Source: Chaetoceros tenuissimus (taxonomy: Eukaryota; Bacillariophyta; Thalassiosirophyceae; Chaetocerotales; Chaetocerotaceae). Taken from it: a stretch of DNA of 64,000 bases. The first letter of the stretch is position 1, and each line of letters opens with the position of its first letter. The DNA lies in contig BLLK01000022.1 of NCBI GenBank assembly GCA_021927905.1, forward strand, positions 1,302,001 through 1,366,000, written 5' to 3'. The notes under the pieces are model-generated. The model searched no databases. It saw nothing but the letters and a program-made list of their open reading frames with translations, and had not been told where the DNA came from. The position numbers and the translations under genes are program-made. This document shows positions 10,897 to 21,500 of the stretch, piece by piece.

Positions 10897-11595
10897 CTAA
10901 AGCACAATAAAACAATGATGTTGAACGCAATCACTTTATTCCTATGACTGCAGCTACTTCAACTTTTTATGATGATTAGATCAAAAGTTCCTATTTCATG
11001 AATGTGATTTCGAGCAATGATTACTCGGAATTCTTTTGAATTGCAATAAAGACCAGAGTTCTCATTTTGTGATTGCATCACGACATTGCACGACCTATGC
11101 TAGTACGTCCATTGTTGTATGCAATGAGAAATGCCTTTATCTGCACAGAAACACTTACCAAGAATATTCAACTAGCCAACATTCTAATTCTAATCATTCA
11201 TTTGCTACTAGGCTATGAATGCTGTGGTTTGAAACAGTCAGTCTGAAATCTACAACATTTTCAGAAAAATGAAGGCAATCAATTTTTTTCCGTGAACGCA
11301 ATAACCTGTCAACTGTTGGTGGCAAATTTCAAATCAACTGGAACAAGAGAATGCATGAGGCATGAGGTGATTGCATGAAGCCATGAACAGACGACACAAA
11401 TGGAAAACAAAGGAATTGAAAGGAAGAATTATCAACACTACAGACAGATCTCACTCTCAGCACATAACTCATGCAATCTAGGAACTGCATACAACGAAGC
11501 AATTAGAATCGAATCTTTACTGCAAGTCTATTTCAAATAGAACCAAAAGCTCTTACTACTACTAGTGACCAAAGGAATCGAAATCTTCAGCCATC
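10897..11595. other. intergenic between small gene and ankyrin gene
   Basis: About 700 bp with no supported gene. It may hold a missed 5' exon of the minus-strand gene; a GTAAGT lies near 11155 on the minus strand but no clear coding exon precedes it. It also holds the promoter and 5' UTR of the ankyrin gene. Confidence 0.4.
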
Positions 11596-14133
11596 ATGCT
11601 CTTCTTCAATAGACGCAAGAGATCCTCTCCATCATCATCATCCACTTCGGACGAAGCCTCTATTGATGGCCAATCACCTCCAAAGCAGAGAAGAATCGAG
11701 CCACGGGATCAAGCTGCTACTTCGACTCTTTCCAATCAAGAGAATGAATCGTCCCCTGTCATCGCTGCTCCTGTGCCCCCATTCAACATTGAAGATATGT
11801 CTTTACTAGACCTGCTTCAAGGCATTGTCGATCCTGCCAAAGCGAAATTCATTACCGACCAGATTCTCATTGATAGAATACAAGCACCCGAGCATAAACG
11901 AGAAGTGACACCTCGAGCTTTCTTTACAGCACTCATGACTACTCCTCTCATTTCTCCTAGTGTCATTCAAGCCTTTTTGAGAACGAAAGATGTCTTGACC
12001 AAGGATTCCTTTTTATTTCTAATGAGGTCTCCATGGATGACTTTAGATCATGTCAATATGATGCTGGACACGGAACAGGAACAGATTTACAAATTGGCAA
12101 ATCAATCTCTACACGATCGATTGACCATGGACCGTAGAAGAGAACGTGCCAATGGCAATTTGCAAGAGGGACAAGAGGAAGAAGAGCCAATTCCTACTGA
12201 ATTTCCACAAGATGATGCGCGTATTGTACAAATTATTGAATCCTTCACTTCCATTGCTGGAAAGAGAAGAATGAAACTTGTCGAAGCTTCTGTCACTCTT
12301 TTGAAAGATTTAGAATCCACGAAAAAGGAAATACCGCCTAAACTCAACGTAGTCAAAAGTTTACTCCGTCCTTTTCTTGCAAGAAGTATTTTGAGACATG
12401 GAATGGTTCCTAGATCGGAACAAGTCTTGCATAAAGTCTGTTCTCGTTCGGATAATATTGAATATGTCAAGCTGTTTATTACTGTCATCAAAGAGGTTGC
12501 TCAACAGGAACAAGATGCATTGCAGAGGCAGAGAGATGCTGGTGAGGTTGTGGAGGAGAATGATCATGATTCTATCCTAAAGGTGCTATTTCAACAGAAA
12601 CAAGGATATCCAGGCAATAGACCTACCCCACTCTGTATGGTTGCGCGAGACTGGGATAAAAGCAAGGCTGCAGAAATCATTACACTGTGTTTGAATGAAT
12701 TGGAATTTACCGAAGATTCATTTCCTGAAAGTATTCTTCCAAGTGCTGTAGAAGCCAACAACGTGGATTTGGTAAAGTCGATTCTCAATAAAATGCCTTC
12801 ACTTGTCTTTAAAAGACGAGCCTTTAACAAATATCCAGCTCTCAGATGTTTGCCATCGCCATATAGTGGAACTCCCAAGGCTTGGATAAGTTTGATCATG
12901 CGAGGTATTCGGTATTCCCGTCGATTGGAAGAAGGCCATCAGCTCAAGTATGTATGTGGACTGCTTGCTGTTCCATCCGAGCGTGGAGTAATAGGGCCTA
13001 TACAGCATCTAGGGTGGAGGTCACTGCTTGTCACAGTGTGTAATCCAATTGTCAAATATCTCATGGAAACCATTGATAAATCCAGCAAGGAGACAAGGAA
13101 AGCACATTGTATCAAGAACCTCATGGTTCTGATTCACCAACTGGCCAAGGAAAATAAATGGTTTCTCATTCAAGAATGGATTTCTAAATACCCTTCCATC
13201 GTCGAATGGAAAGATCTTGAAGGTAACTTGCTTGCTCATTTAGTTGCAAAATATGATGCTCCGATCTCTATCTTCAAAAGCGTTGTCAACTCTGGATTCG
13301 AGAAAAATGTTGGTGGTACAAAGGGAAGGGGTGGTTTGAATGTTCCAAATGCAGATGGTAAAACTGCAATCGTCTATGTAAGCATGAAGAAGCAAGGTCC
13401 TGCAAAAGAAATTTACAAGTTTCTCTCTCAATCAAAAAGCCAAAAGGGGAAAAAGCTACTGCACAAGAGCGATTATAAAAAACTGAATTTGCTTCACAAT
13501 GTTGCAGCTTCTGGAAAAGTTCATATTGCAAAGAAGTACCTTGAGGACAGTCCTGATCGCTTACTTGTTTGCTGTGATGAAAAGGGGAGACTGCCTCTTC
13601 ATTACGTTTGCGAACGCGAGCCAAGCGTTGAACAATTCAAAATGTTCAAATTGATTTTTGAAAAGGGACGGAGTCAGCTAGAAGGAATGGGAGGACTACT
13701 TTTAGTTGATGATGAAGGTAAAAGCCCGCTCTCCCTGCTCATCAAAAATCTACATTGGAATCAAAAGAAGTGGAAGTCCATCAATTATCTATACGCAAAG
13801 TATAAGAAGAAGCTACCTATCCTTCAATCCGCTGCAGATAGCAAGATTTATGGTGGTGATTTTCTTCGCCTCATCAAGAACTTTCCATTGTCTCACAATG
13901 TGAAGGATGAATATGGACGTTTGCCTCTTCATGCTCTTCTTGACGTTGAAGATTTTGACAATTTCAACGTCCGTGTGGTGAATGAGCTCTTGAAACTGAC
14001 TCCAAACGCAGTGTCGGTCCGCTGCGGGTGCACAGGGTTGTATCCATTTCAATCTGCTATTGCCAATACCAAAGTGAGTAAATCCACCGCGTATGAGATT
14101 CTTAGAATGGACCCTACTGTTCTAGAAAAATAA
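11596..14133 (+). CDS. ankyrin-repeat protein, 845 residues
   Basis: A single-exon gene. Residues 1-60 are Ser-rich, basic and probably disordered (RRKRSSPSSSSTSDE, PKQRRIEPRD), with a possible nuclear localisation signal. The remainder is helical. Recognisable ankyrin units occur in the C-terminal third: KLNLLHNVAASGKVHIAKKY and EKGRLPLHYVCE at about 630-680, and DEYGRLPLHALLDVE at about 775-790, each with the TPLH-like PLH core. Large families of divergent ankyrin proteins like this are typical of diatoms; their partners are mostly unknown. No catalytic domain is visible. The first half could be further degenerate repeats. Confidence 0.75.
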   Translation: MLFFNRRKRSSPSSSSTSDEASIDGQSPPKQRRIEPRDQAATSTLSNQENESSPVIAAPVPPFNIEDMSLLDLLQGIVDPAKAKFITDQILIDRIQAPEHKREVTPRAFFTALMTTPLISPSVIQAFLRTKDVLTKDSFLFLMRSPWMTLDHVNMMLDTEQEQIYKLANQSLHDRLTMDRRRERANGNLQEGQEEEEPIPTEFPQDDARIVQIIESFTSIAGKRRMKLVEASVTLLKDLESTKKEIPPKLNVVKSLLRPFLARSILRHGMVPRSEQVLHKVCSRSDNIEYVKLFITVIKEVAQQEQDALQRQRDAGEVVEENDHDSILKVLFQQKQGYPGNRPTPLCMVARDWDKSKAAEIITLCLNELEFTEDSFPESILPSAVEANNVDLVKSILNKMPSLVFKRRAFNKYPALRCLPSPYSGTPKAWISLIMRGIRYSRRLEEGHQLKYVCGLLAVPSERGVIGPIQHLGWRSLLVTVCNPIVKYLMETIDKSSKETRKAHCIKNLMVLIHQLAKENKWFLIQEWISKYPSIVEWKDLEGNLLAHLVAKYDAPISIFKSVVNSGFEKNVGGTKGRGGLNVPNADGKTAIVYVSMKKQGPAKEIYKFLSQSKSQKGKKLLHKSDYKKLNLLHNVAASGKVHIAKKYLEDSPDRLLVCCDEKGRLPLHYVCEREPSVEQFKMFKLIFEKGRSQLEGMGGLLLVDDEGKSPLSLLIKNLHWNQKKWKSINYLYAKYKKKLPILQSAADSKIYGGDFLRLIKNFPLSHNVKDEYGRLPLHALLDVEDFDNFNVRVVNELLKLTPNAVSVRCGCTGLYPFQSAIANTKVSKSTAYEILRMDPTVLEK

Positions 14134-14364
14134 ATGGGATGAAAGTCTTGAAGGGAGTGGCTAGATAGCCTTTCTTTCCTTTTACAATTCATATAAATGT
14201 CATGGATTAGGTATGCGATATGATACCTTTGCACATATTCCAATGACTGTAACATACTACATATATAATACATCTAAGCCAAATTTGCTATATCTAAATA
14301 AAATATCTCAAATTGTACAACTTGGTTACTTGTTAAAGACAGTAGAGGTAGAAAAAATCCTCCT

Positions 14365-15339
14365 TTAGAATCCATTTGTTTTGATCAACTGATACATGAC
14401 AGCTCCAAGTCCCGCCATCAAAACAATACACATAATATCGACACAAATTTTGTCTCCGCCACGAACAGCATCAAGTGTCTCCTTCATCTTTGCATTCACA
14501 TTAGTAATGTGCTCCTGTGCATTATCAATTCTATTCCCTACATTTTCAAGCATAACATTTTGTCTCTGCACTTCCTCTTGTTGCATCTGTGCAATTTCTG
14601 CAAGATCTGTAATCCCTTCTCCAATCAAGTCAAGAGTCTTGTCAAATTCTTGATCTCTCGATTCAATCTGCTGCAATTGAAGGTGTTGTTCCTGAGTCAA
14701 CTCGACTCCTCCTCCGCCACCGCCGTGACCTCCTCCATTTCCAGCCCAAGAAGGTCCAGAGTTGTCATTCAAGTCGTAGACATTCAAAGCCTGATTATTC
14801 AACCCAATAGCAACATCATCACGACTATTCATACCAGCACCGCCCTTTGCATAATTTGTACTGGACAAGGCTTTCATTTTCTCAATTTCCGCATATAATC
14901 TCTGTACGAGCGCCTGTTGTGTATCTAATTCTTCAGGAGTAAATTTTGATTTCCTCTTTCTAGCTTCATTTTTATAAATATTATTCATTTCACTCCATTC
15001 ATCGGTAGCCTGTTTAATCTCTTCACGAATCTGTGCTTGACGTTGGATAATTTCTTTCGGGTTGTTGCCAGCTACTACAGACATGGTCTTGCGTTGTTGT
15101 TCTTCTTGTAAGAGAGCATGAGTGGCTTTGAGACGGGATACGATGGATGATTTGAGTTCGATGAATCTTCCACCGCGTTGGGCTGCCTTTTTACCGCGGC
15201 CCATTGTAGCTGCTGTAGTAGAGATTGCCTTGTTGCGTTTGTCTTCGAGGGTAGATTTTGGTTTGGCTCCGACGTTTTCTTGCATCTCGTACAGTTTCGT
15301 GAGGAGCTCAAGAAGCTCCTTGTCGTCTTTGGAAGTCAT
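14365..15339 (-). CDS. Qc-SNARE, SYP7-like syntaxin
   Basis: This membrane-fusion protein of the ER/secretory or plasma-membrane route is 324 residues, single exon. The first half is helical and charged (DEWSEMNNIYKNEARKRKSK is a stretch shared with plant SYP7 proteins). A Gly-rich linker (GGGHGGGGGG) precedes the SNARE motif at about 232-295 (SRDQEFDKTLDLIGEGITDL ... NVMLENVGNRIDNAQEHI). The zero-layer residue is expected to be Gln; the Gln in IAQMQQEEVQRQNVM fits. A C-terminal anchor follows (CVDIMCIVLMAGLGAVMYQL), then a short tail, as in tail-anchored syntaxins. Assignment to SYP7 rests on the tail and SNARE heptads. Confidence 0.85.
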   Translation of the reverse strand: MTSKDDKELLELLTKLYEMQENVGAKPKSTLEDKRNKAISTTAATMGRGKKAAQRGGRFIELKSSIVSRLKATHALLQEEQQRKTMSVVAGNNPKEIIQRQAQIREEIKQATDEWSEMNNIYKNEARKRKSKFTPEELDTQQALVQRLYAEIEKMKALSSTNYAKGGAGMNSRDDVAIGLNNQALNVYDLNDNSGPSWAGNGGGHGGGGGGVELTQEQHLQLQQIESRDQEFDKTLDLIGEGITDLAEIAQMQQEEVQRQNVMLENVGNRIDNAQEHITNVNAKMKETLDAVRGGDKICVDIMCIVLMAGLGAVMYQLIKTNGF

Positions 15340-16918
15340 GCTGCTAGTTCAAGAGGTAATAAGAGTAGTGGTGTAATTGAATCTAAATGTTGAACGAAGG
15401 GTTAGAGAGACTATCTCATGTAAGTACGTACAACAGAAGAAAAGTGGAATCATCAGTTTAGTTCGTGCTTCGAGCTCTCTGCTTTCTCTACCTTGCAAAT
15501 GGAGAAGAGAAGCGTTGAGATATCGGGGTAGGCTAAGGTCGGACAATCACTGTCAGCGAGCTAACTGCTTCTCATTGACAGAACAATGCTAATGGAAAAT
15601 ATGTGAAATAGGTGTCCAGTACTAAGTTGGAAGTTTTGGTGCAATTCTCAATGAAGTATTACTAAAAGATGGATCTATAAATTTTTAGAATAATTAAGTC
15701 AGTCAACATACCGTAGCATCAGCAAAAGGTATTTTACTGTAAATGTAACCATGGCTATTTCATTATTTTTCAAAGTTAGAAATTCAGTAAAAAATGAAGG
15801 TAATTTTTTTCTTATTTGAAAAAGAGACGTGAATTGCTGATAATTTCCCTTCCTTTATTTTGAAGAAAATTTCTCTTTTCACCATCATGGAAACCGATCT
15901 CCTCCAGCTAGTACCAGCCAATAAAGAGCGGTTCGCATTTCGCAGTTCTCTAGCTAGCAGAAGTAGTGGTTTCTTGTACTAGCTAACAGCAGCTGTGATT
16001 TGTTCAGTCCAGTCGTCGGATATTGCCTCGATATCATCTATCAGTAGACTAGGTAGACTGCCTAACACCTCATTCTGTATGTTTCATCGGTCTTTGAGTA
16101 CGAAAAAAGATCATGAGGATGGCTTCTCAAGGTTATTCGTACTGTTGATGATGGTACTAGCACTAGAAGATACACCAGCTAGTAATCCTCTCAAATAATC
16201 TCAAGTCAGCTAGCTAGCAGGTAGGAGGCAGAAGGGATTCTTGTTTGTCAAGAACTCATCATAACAGACAGGGAGTTCATGAAAGTAAATCGTAAGGTGC
16301 CATCAATTCAACAATATGAGGAGCAAGCTAGTCGTCGTTATTAGCTGCTCGCTCCTATTGGCTAGCTACCTAGTGCAAGCCATTCCCTTCTTTGTTTCTA
16401 TTGAATAGAATTGCTTCTTGTGGTACTAGTTGTAAAAGTGGAGGATGGAGATAAACAAGGATCTAGCTAAAGTGCTACTCTTGCAATATGTAGTAGTAAT
16501 AACTTCAACTCGCTCCACTACTATCTCAAACCAGACCGACAGGAGATGAGTACCGACTTATGGACTTCTTTTATCATGATCAAAGTGCAACCGCAGCTGA
16601 TGACTCGACTTAGACACAGACTCAAAAAGCACATGAACCAGATAGAACAGTTAGAAATAAACACCCATGATTCGTTAGACCTACGAGTACAAACATACTG
16701 CGGTTCACACTCAGAAACCAGTCTACTCTGGAGTATGGCTCATCTTACCAACTCGAGCACTCAAATCACGAAATGACTAAACAGAAATTTTTCCAAAGTC
16801 TAAATTAGCAAAGGAGAATTTAAATAGTGTCCAAAAGGGATTTTTAGATGGAAATCAAATGGGAAATGGTGGAAACTTAGCCATTTGACGTTCCTCAAAC
16901 GGCCAAAACTGTATCAGA
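15340..16918. other. gene-poor stretch with CTAG-rich sequence
   Basis: No convincing gene. Several ORFs of 60-76 codons (for example 15995-16198 and 16546-16776) have no coding character. The region 15900-16480 is unusually rich in GCTAGC/CTAGCTAG tetramers and weak direct repeats, a texture not seen elsewhere in the window. It may be decayed mobile DNA or a regulatory region for the neighbouring genes. Confidence 0.4.
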
Positions 16919-18110
16919 ATGGTACACATCCAGGACCGATCACATACAAATGTGGTTTCGTCAAGTGATATACTTATTGTACCTTCTATTTCATTCCAGT
17001 TGTCATTGATAACAAAGAAAAGAGATAGACATAAAAAGTTATCAGAAACCAAATCCTGGCATAGTAGATTTGATTGTAACTTGCAAGCACAAAACTACAA
17101 AGACCAGAAAGACCTAGCCAAGATGATTCTTCAACTGAAACACATCATGTTGGCACATAACGATATGCTCGCTTTTCGCAGCAATGAAGGTTCAGCACCA
17201 GTAGGCAACTCGCTTCGTGTAGTCCATTCAGAACATGAGCAACTTGCTACTTTTGATACCAAGGAAGCATGTGATGCTTCAAGGAAGGAAGTTGTACACG
17301 ACAAGAAGGTATGTACTACATTTAGGATGAGGAGGAATATCGTGCCCAAAGTATTATTTCAATTTTTGTGCTCTAAACACATTCTTTTTTATTATATACT
17401 CGTAGGATAATTTTGACCACTCGAGTGCTCCAAAAGTGGTTATTCTCCCTGAAACAGATAATATGAAAAAACTAAAAAAAGAAACCAAAAAAGATCTGTT
17501 GAATTGTGGAGGAACTGGAAGCTACCATGGTGATTTTATGTCTCATATTATGCATTTCCATGCCGATGTAGAGAAAGGGAAAAGACTTCGAAAGAACTTG
17601 GAACTTGTTGAAGCTGGTGCAATTGCCGTATGGTTGCCGTTCAGATACTACTTCAAAAAGACCAAAGACGAAGATGGTAGAGGAGGTACAAGTGTAGAAG
17701 ACGTTCATGTTGCTACTGCTTTTGTAGATTGGACTATGTCTGGAATGCAGTCTACGATTGAAAGCAATCAGGATGCACTTCAATCTCTTGCGCTTGATAA
17801 ATGCACTACTAGTCTCCTACAGCATCATCGCCTTGTCGAGAAATTTTGGATTGAATCAAAGAACTCTATTCCGTCTGAAATAAGAGGATTTGCACAGGAG
17901 TACAACTCTTCCTATCCAGTGCTTACCGATGCTCGTAAGAGCGGTTGTCCTCATCGTACTATCTCCTCCTTCAATCAGAAGATGAAGCCCTCTGTTTCTA
18001 AAAGCATTGATACTGCTACAACTATCCAGTGCTTACCGATGCTCGTAAGAGCGGTTGTCCTCATCGTACTATCTCTCCTTCAATCAGAAGATGAAGCCCT
18101 CTGTTTCTAA
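16919..18110 (+). CDS. unrecognised two-exon protein with altered C-terminus
   Basis: Exon 16919-17308 joins 17406-18110 through a phase-0 intron (GTATGT...CTCGTAG), giving up to 364 residues. Translation may instead begin at an inner Met (AKMILQLKHIMLAHND), because a possible acceptor lies at about 17008. The protein is charged and mostly helical: KKLKKETKKDLLNCGG, FHADVEKGKRLRKNLELVEAG, AIAVWLPFRYYFKK. It is faintly like membrane-curvature (BAR-type) helices, but no motif proves this. The last 28 codons come from the second copy of a 110-bp tandem duplication read in another frame. With one copy the protein would end IDTALTKI. No function is assigned. Confidence 0.5.
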
Positions 18111-18131
18111 AAGCATTGATACTGCTTTGAC
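17913..18131. repeat. 110-bp tandem duplication at a gene's 3' end
   Basis: Copy 1 (17913-18022) and copy 2 (18023-18131) are near-identical; copy 2 lacks one C (ATCTCCTCC becomes ATCTCTCC) and the last bases differ. The unit length is not a multiple of three, so the second copy is read out of frame. That gives the upstream gene a new stop codon at 18108-18110. Confidence 0.9.
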
Positions 18132-18523
18132 CAAAATTTGATAGAAAGCAGTGAGATTACTTCTGTTAATTGGACGTGGGAAGCAAAAGTATTGAAGATG
18201 AGAATACAATGATGAATCGCAAAATTTCTATCACTGATAATTTGAAAGCTGATTCTTCTACAGATTTTGGCTCTTGTACCAGGATTAAGTATTGGAAAGG
18301 ACATGATACTTCTGACCTCGTCAATTGTCCACGGCAGTGCGCTAGTGTCAAAGAAGGTGGTCGTGATTTTACCACATCTGCGAAAGCCAAGGAAAGACTC
18401 TTTGTCATGGAAAAGTTGTGGAGTTGCTTGAGTAAAGTGCCCCTCAGATCGGGGGGTGAGGAGATTGTTTTTGATGTTTCTTCTAGGGGAAATATTACTG
18501 CAAACTCTTTGACTCAGGGGAAC

Positions 18524-21500
18524 ATGCCTCTTCGTCGTAGTGGCAGTAGAATTTTCTCTTTATTCCCTCAAAATCTTTCAAAGCTTTTGGTTTTGACATT
18601 GTGCTTTTCTCTTTTGTTGAGTCCAACGTGTGAGGCTTCGTTTGTCGACAGAAAAGGTTCTATTTTGGAAAAAGTGGATGTCGACAGATCTTCCAATTTG
18701 AAAGAAATGAACGTGAAAGCAGAAAAGGTATGATACTTAGTTGTAGAAGCGACTCTTCATTCATTTGATATTGCTGTCAATATATTTATCCTCAACCATG
18801 TGTCCTCATTTATTTTTAGGAAAAGCTTGGTAGTGGAATTGCGGGAGAAAAGGGTGACATGCTGTTTGATCCTCTTCGTCCAGGCTCTTCTCTGTCAGGC
18901 CTTGGAAGTCACGACCTAGATTTCTATGCCGAGAAGGATATGATGGACTACACCTTTTTTACTCCAGCTCTTTGTTTTGATACCAATCATCCTAAAAGTG
19001 AAGACAAGATCTTAAAAAAAATCAAGTCACTCTCCCTTTTAGGATGCAGATATTCCTGCTCTAATCAGAACTTCTGCTCTGCTTTTCAGTGGGACGGGAA
19101 TCACTGTCTTCTGCTTCGTGAAACAACTTCTAATGATGTCGTGAAGCTTGGAGAAGACGTTGAAATTCACACTACATGTGCTATCAGAAACCACCACGCA
19201 GGAGATGATACACTTGTATTTCGAGGAAATGTTTCTGGTGCTCTTTGCTCTGAAGCCATCACTGTGAAAGAGAAGAGGGCTATTCTACGTAAATTGGAAG
19301 ATGCTTTGTCTAGAGAAGTTGGTAATTCTATTACTGTAAAGCCTAAAAGTCCTCAAATGGAATGCGAGCTGGATTCAAAGCAAGGAATGTTTCTGTCGCT
19401 TCTTCTCCAAATGCCAATTCATGGTAACTTTGCATGGGTCGCAAGTCTGCATTCGGCATTGGCGGTGCTGCAAAATCTTCAACTCGACGACAAAGGTCCT
19501 GAGGGAGATATTAGTTTTTCCGATGTAGATTTTGTCAATAAGGAAAGATACGGAGGCTCTTCCCCGATCTTGAACAGTGACGTTATGCAAGATGAAAGTA
19601 GTATGAATAGTATCCCTTCCGTTTTGCTACAAATTGTACATCCTTTTGACAGCTCGAATCGAAAGTTGTGTGCCAAATCAAGTAGCATGCAATCTCGTTC
19701 CACTTTGATGGTGAAACCTTGTGCTGACCTTGAGAACGAACAATTGCATTGGTTCTTCTTTGATGGTATGGGTCATCTGAAACTCAGTGTGAAGCCTGAA
19801 TTTTGTCTACTTTGGCAGAGTCCTGACGGACCGCCGTTCTTTGACATCTGTAGTGAAGACCTGGGTACATCGCTGAAATTTGATATCAATAATGGAAGAC
19901 TTGAAGTAGATGCTTTTGGTTCAACATGGCTCCTAGGTATCAAGCACGAAGACAAAGGGAAATTTGCTCGCGTTCATCTCTTTCACTCAGAGAATCGAGT
20001 CGAAAGTAGAGAGCTACTTACCGAGTGGAAACTAATCCAACTGGATGGAATTTTTACGGAATCTATGGATTCGCTGTCATCCACTTCTCTTCACGAAGAC
20101 ACAGAGACTAGTCTCGATTTAGAGCAAAGCACTCATGCTTCCGATCTGGATGCACAGAACCTTAACAATGATGACGACACCAATCAGTCTTTTCAGGACG
20201 CATCTGTTATTAGTAGTCAAGAGAGAAGATTGCTTCTTGAGGATCCTGATTTTTCCTCTGGGGATATCCAGCTTGGTGTCGAGTCCTTCAACTTACTTTC
20301 TAGTTCCAAATTTGATGACTCGAAAAGAGATTGGTGTTTCAAACCAGAAAATCTCAATAGGGGATCCCGAGTACTCATGAGACCATGTGAGAGCATTAGT
20401 GTTGAGATGAAGTGGTTCTTTTTTGACTCTAATAGCCGTCTACGTCTCAGTTTCAAACCATTGCATTGTCTCCGTTACAATAATACCAAGCTCATTTTTG
20501 ACGAATGTGAAAATGATGACCTAATCCGCAACATTTTTGCCCTGGAAGGAGGAAAGATTCAAGCTGTCACATTTGCTTCGAGTAGCAAATGGCTTGTCGG
20601 TGTGAAAGAAGGAGAGAAAAAGTATAGCTATCTTCGCCTGTTCAACAAAGATAACCATAGCGATAATCAGTCCTTGGATAAATGGTTTACAATTCACGCT
20701 AGTGAGAGTCCGTCTACAGTACCATCGTTGCAACCATCATTTCTACCAAGTTCTAGTCCGTCTACCATGCCCTCGGTGTCTCCATCCAAAAGGCCTAGTC
20801 CTCAGCCTTCGCCCAGTCCCACTCATAGTCCAACTGTGATCCCAAGTCTTTCATCTGCACCGAGTGAAGTTCCATCGATTTCGCTTCTTCCTACTTTGTC
20901 CTACTTTACCCAGGCTATAATGATTTTAGAGTTGACAGGAATTACCGAGTTGACTCAGGATATCGAAGATGCCATCAAAGCAGGTATCAGGAATGCTTAT
21001 GCACCTATCGGAATAAGCGAGATTGTACTAACTGTTGTCTCTTCCTCATCAAGATTTCTATCTACAAAGAGAAAAAGAGAACTTGTTTCTCATTTAAAAG
21101 TTTCAGCTGCAATAAATTTAAAACTTGATGGAGAAAGTGCAACAGGTGCGGACAAATTGGATGATGTAGCTGATGGGGTTCTTCAAGAATTGAAGGAGAA
21201 TGGAATTGATGCAGAGGTGACAGTAAAGGTTGTACCAAGTGAAGCACCATCGGATTTCCCGTCAGATGTGCCCAGTTCAAACCCATCTTCGGAGCCGTCA
21301 TTACTTCCGTCAAGTATTCCAAGTGACATTCCTTCAGACATTCCATCTGGTAAGTGCTATCATGACTGATAATTTCCCTTTGATAATCATCTTTCATTTG
21401 ACTGAAGTAATTCTAATACTTCATATTCCAACTAAATAGACGTGCCTTCAGACGTTCCAAGCGATATTCCTTCAGACGTACCATCTGATCAACCGAGTTC

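Noticed and set aside
16546-16776. 76-codon ORF considered as first exon of the 17-kb gene
   Set aside because: Its only donor-like site (GTATGG) is in a phase that does not match the acceptor before the next exon, and the peptide has no coding texture.
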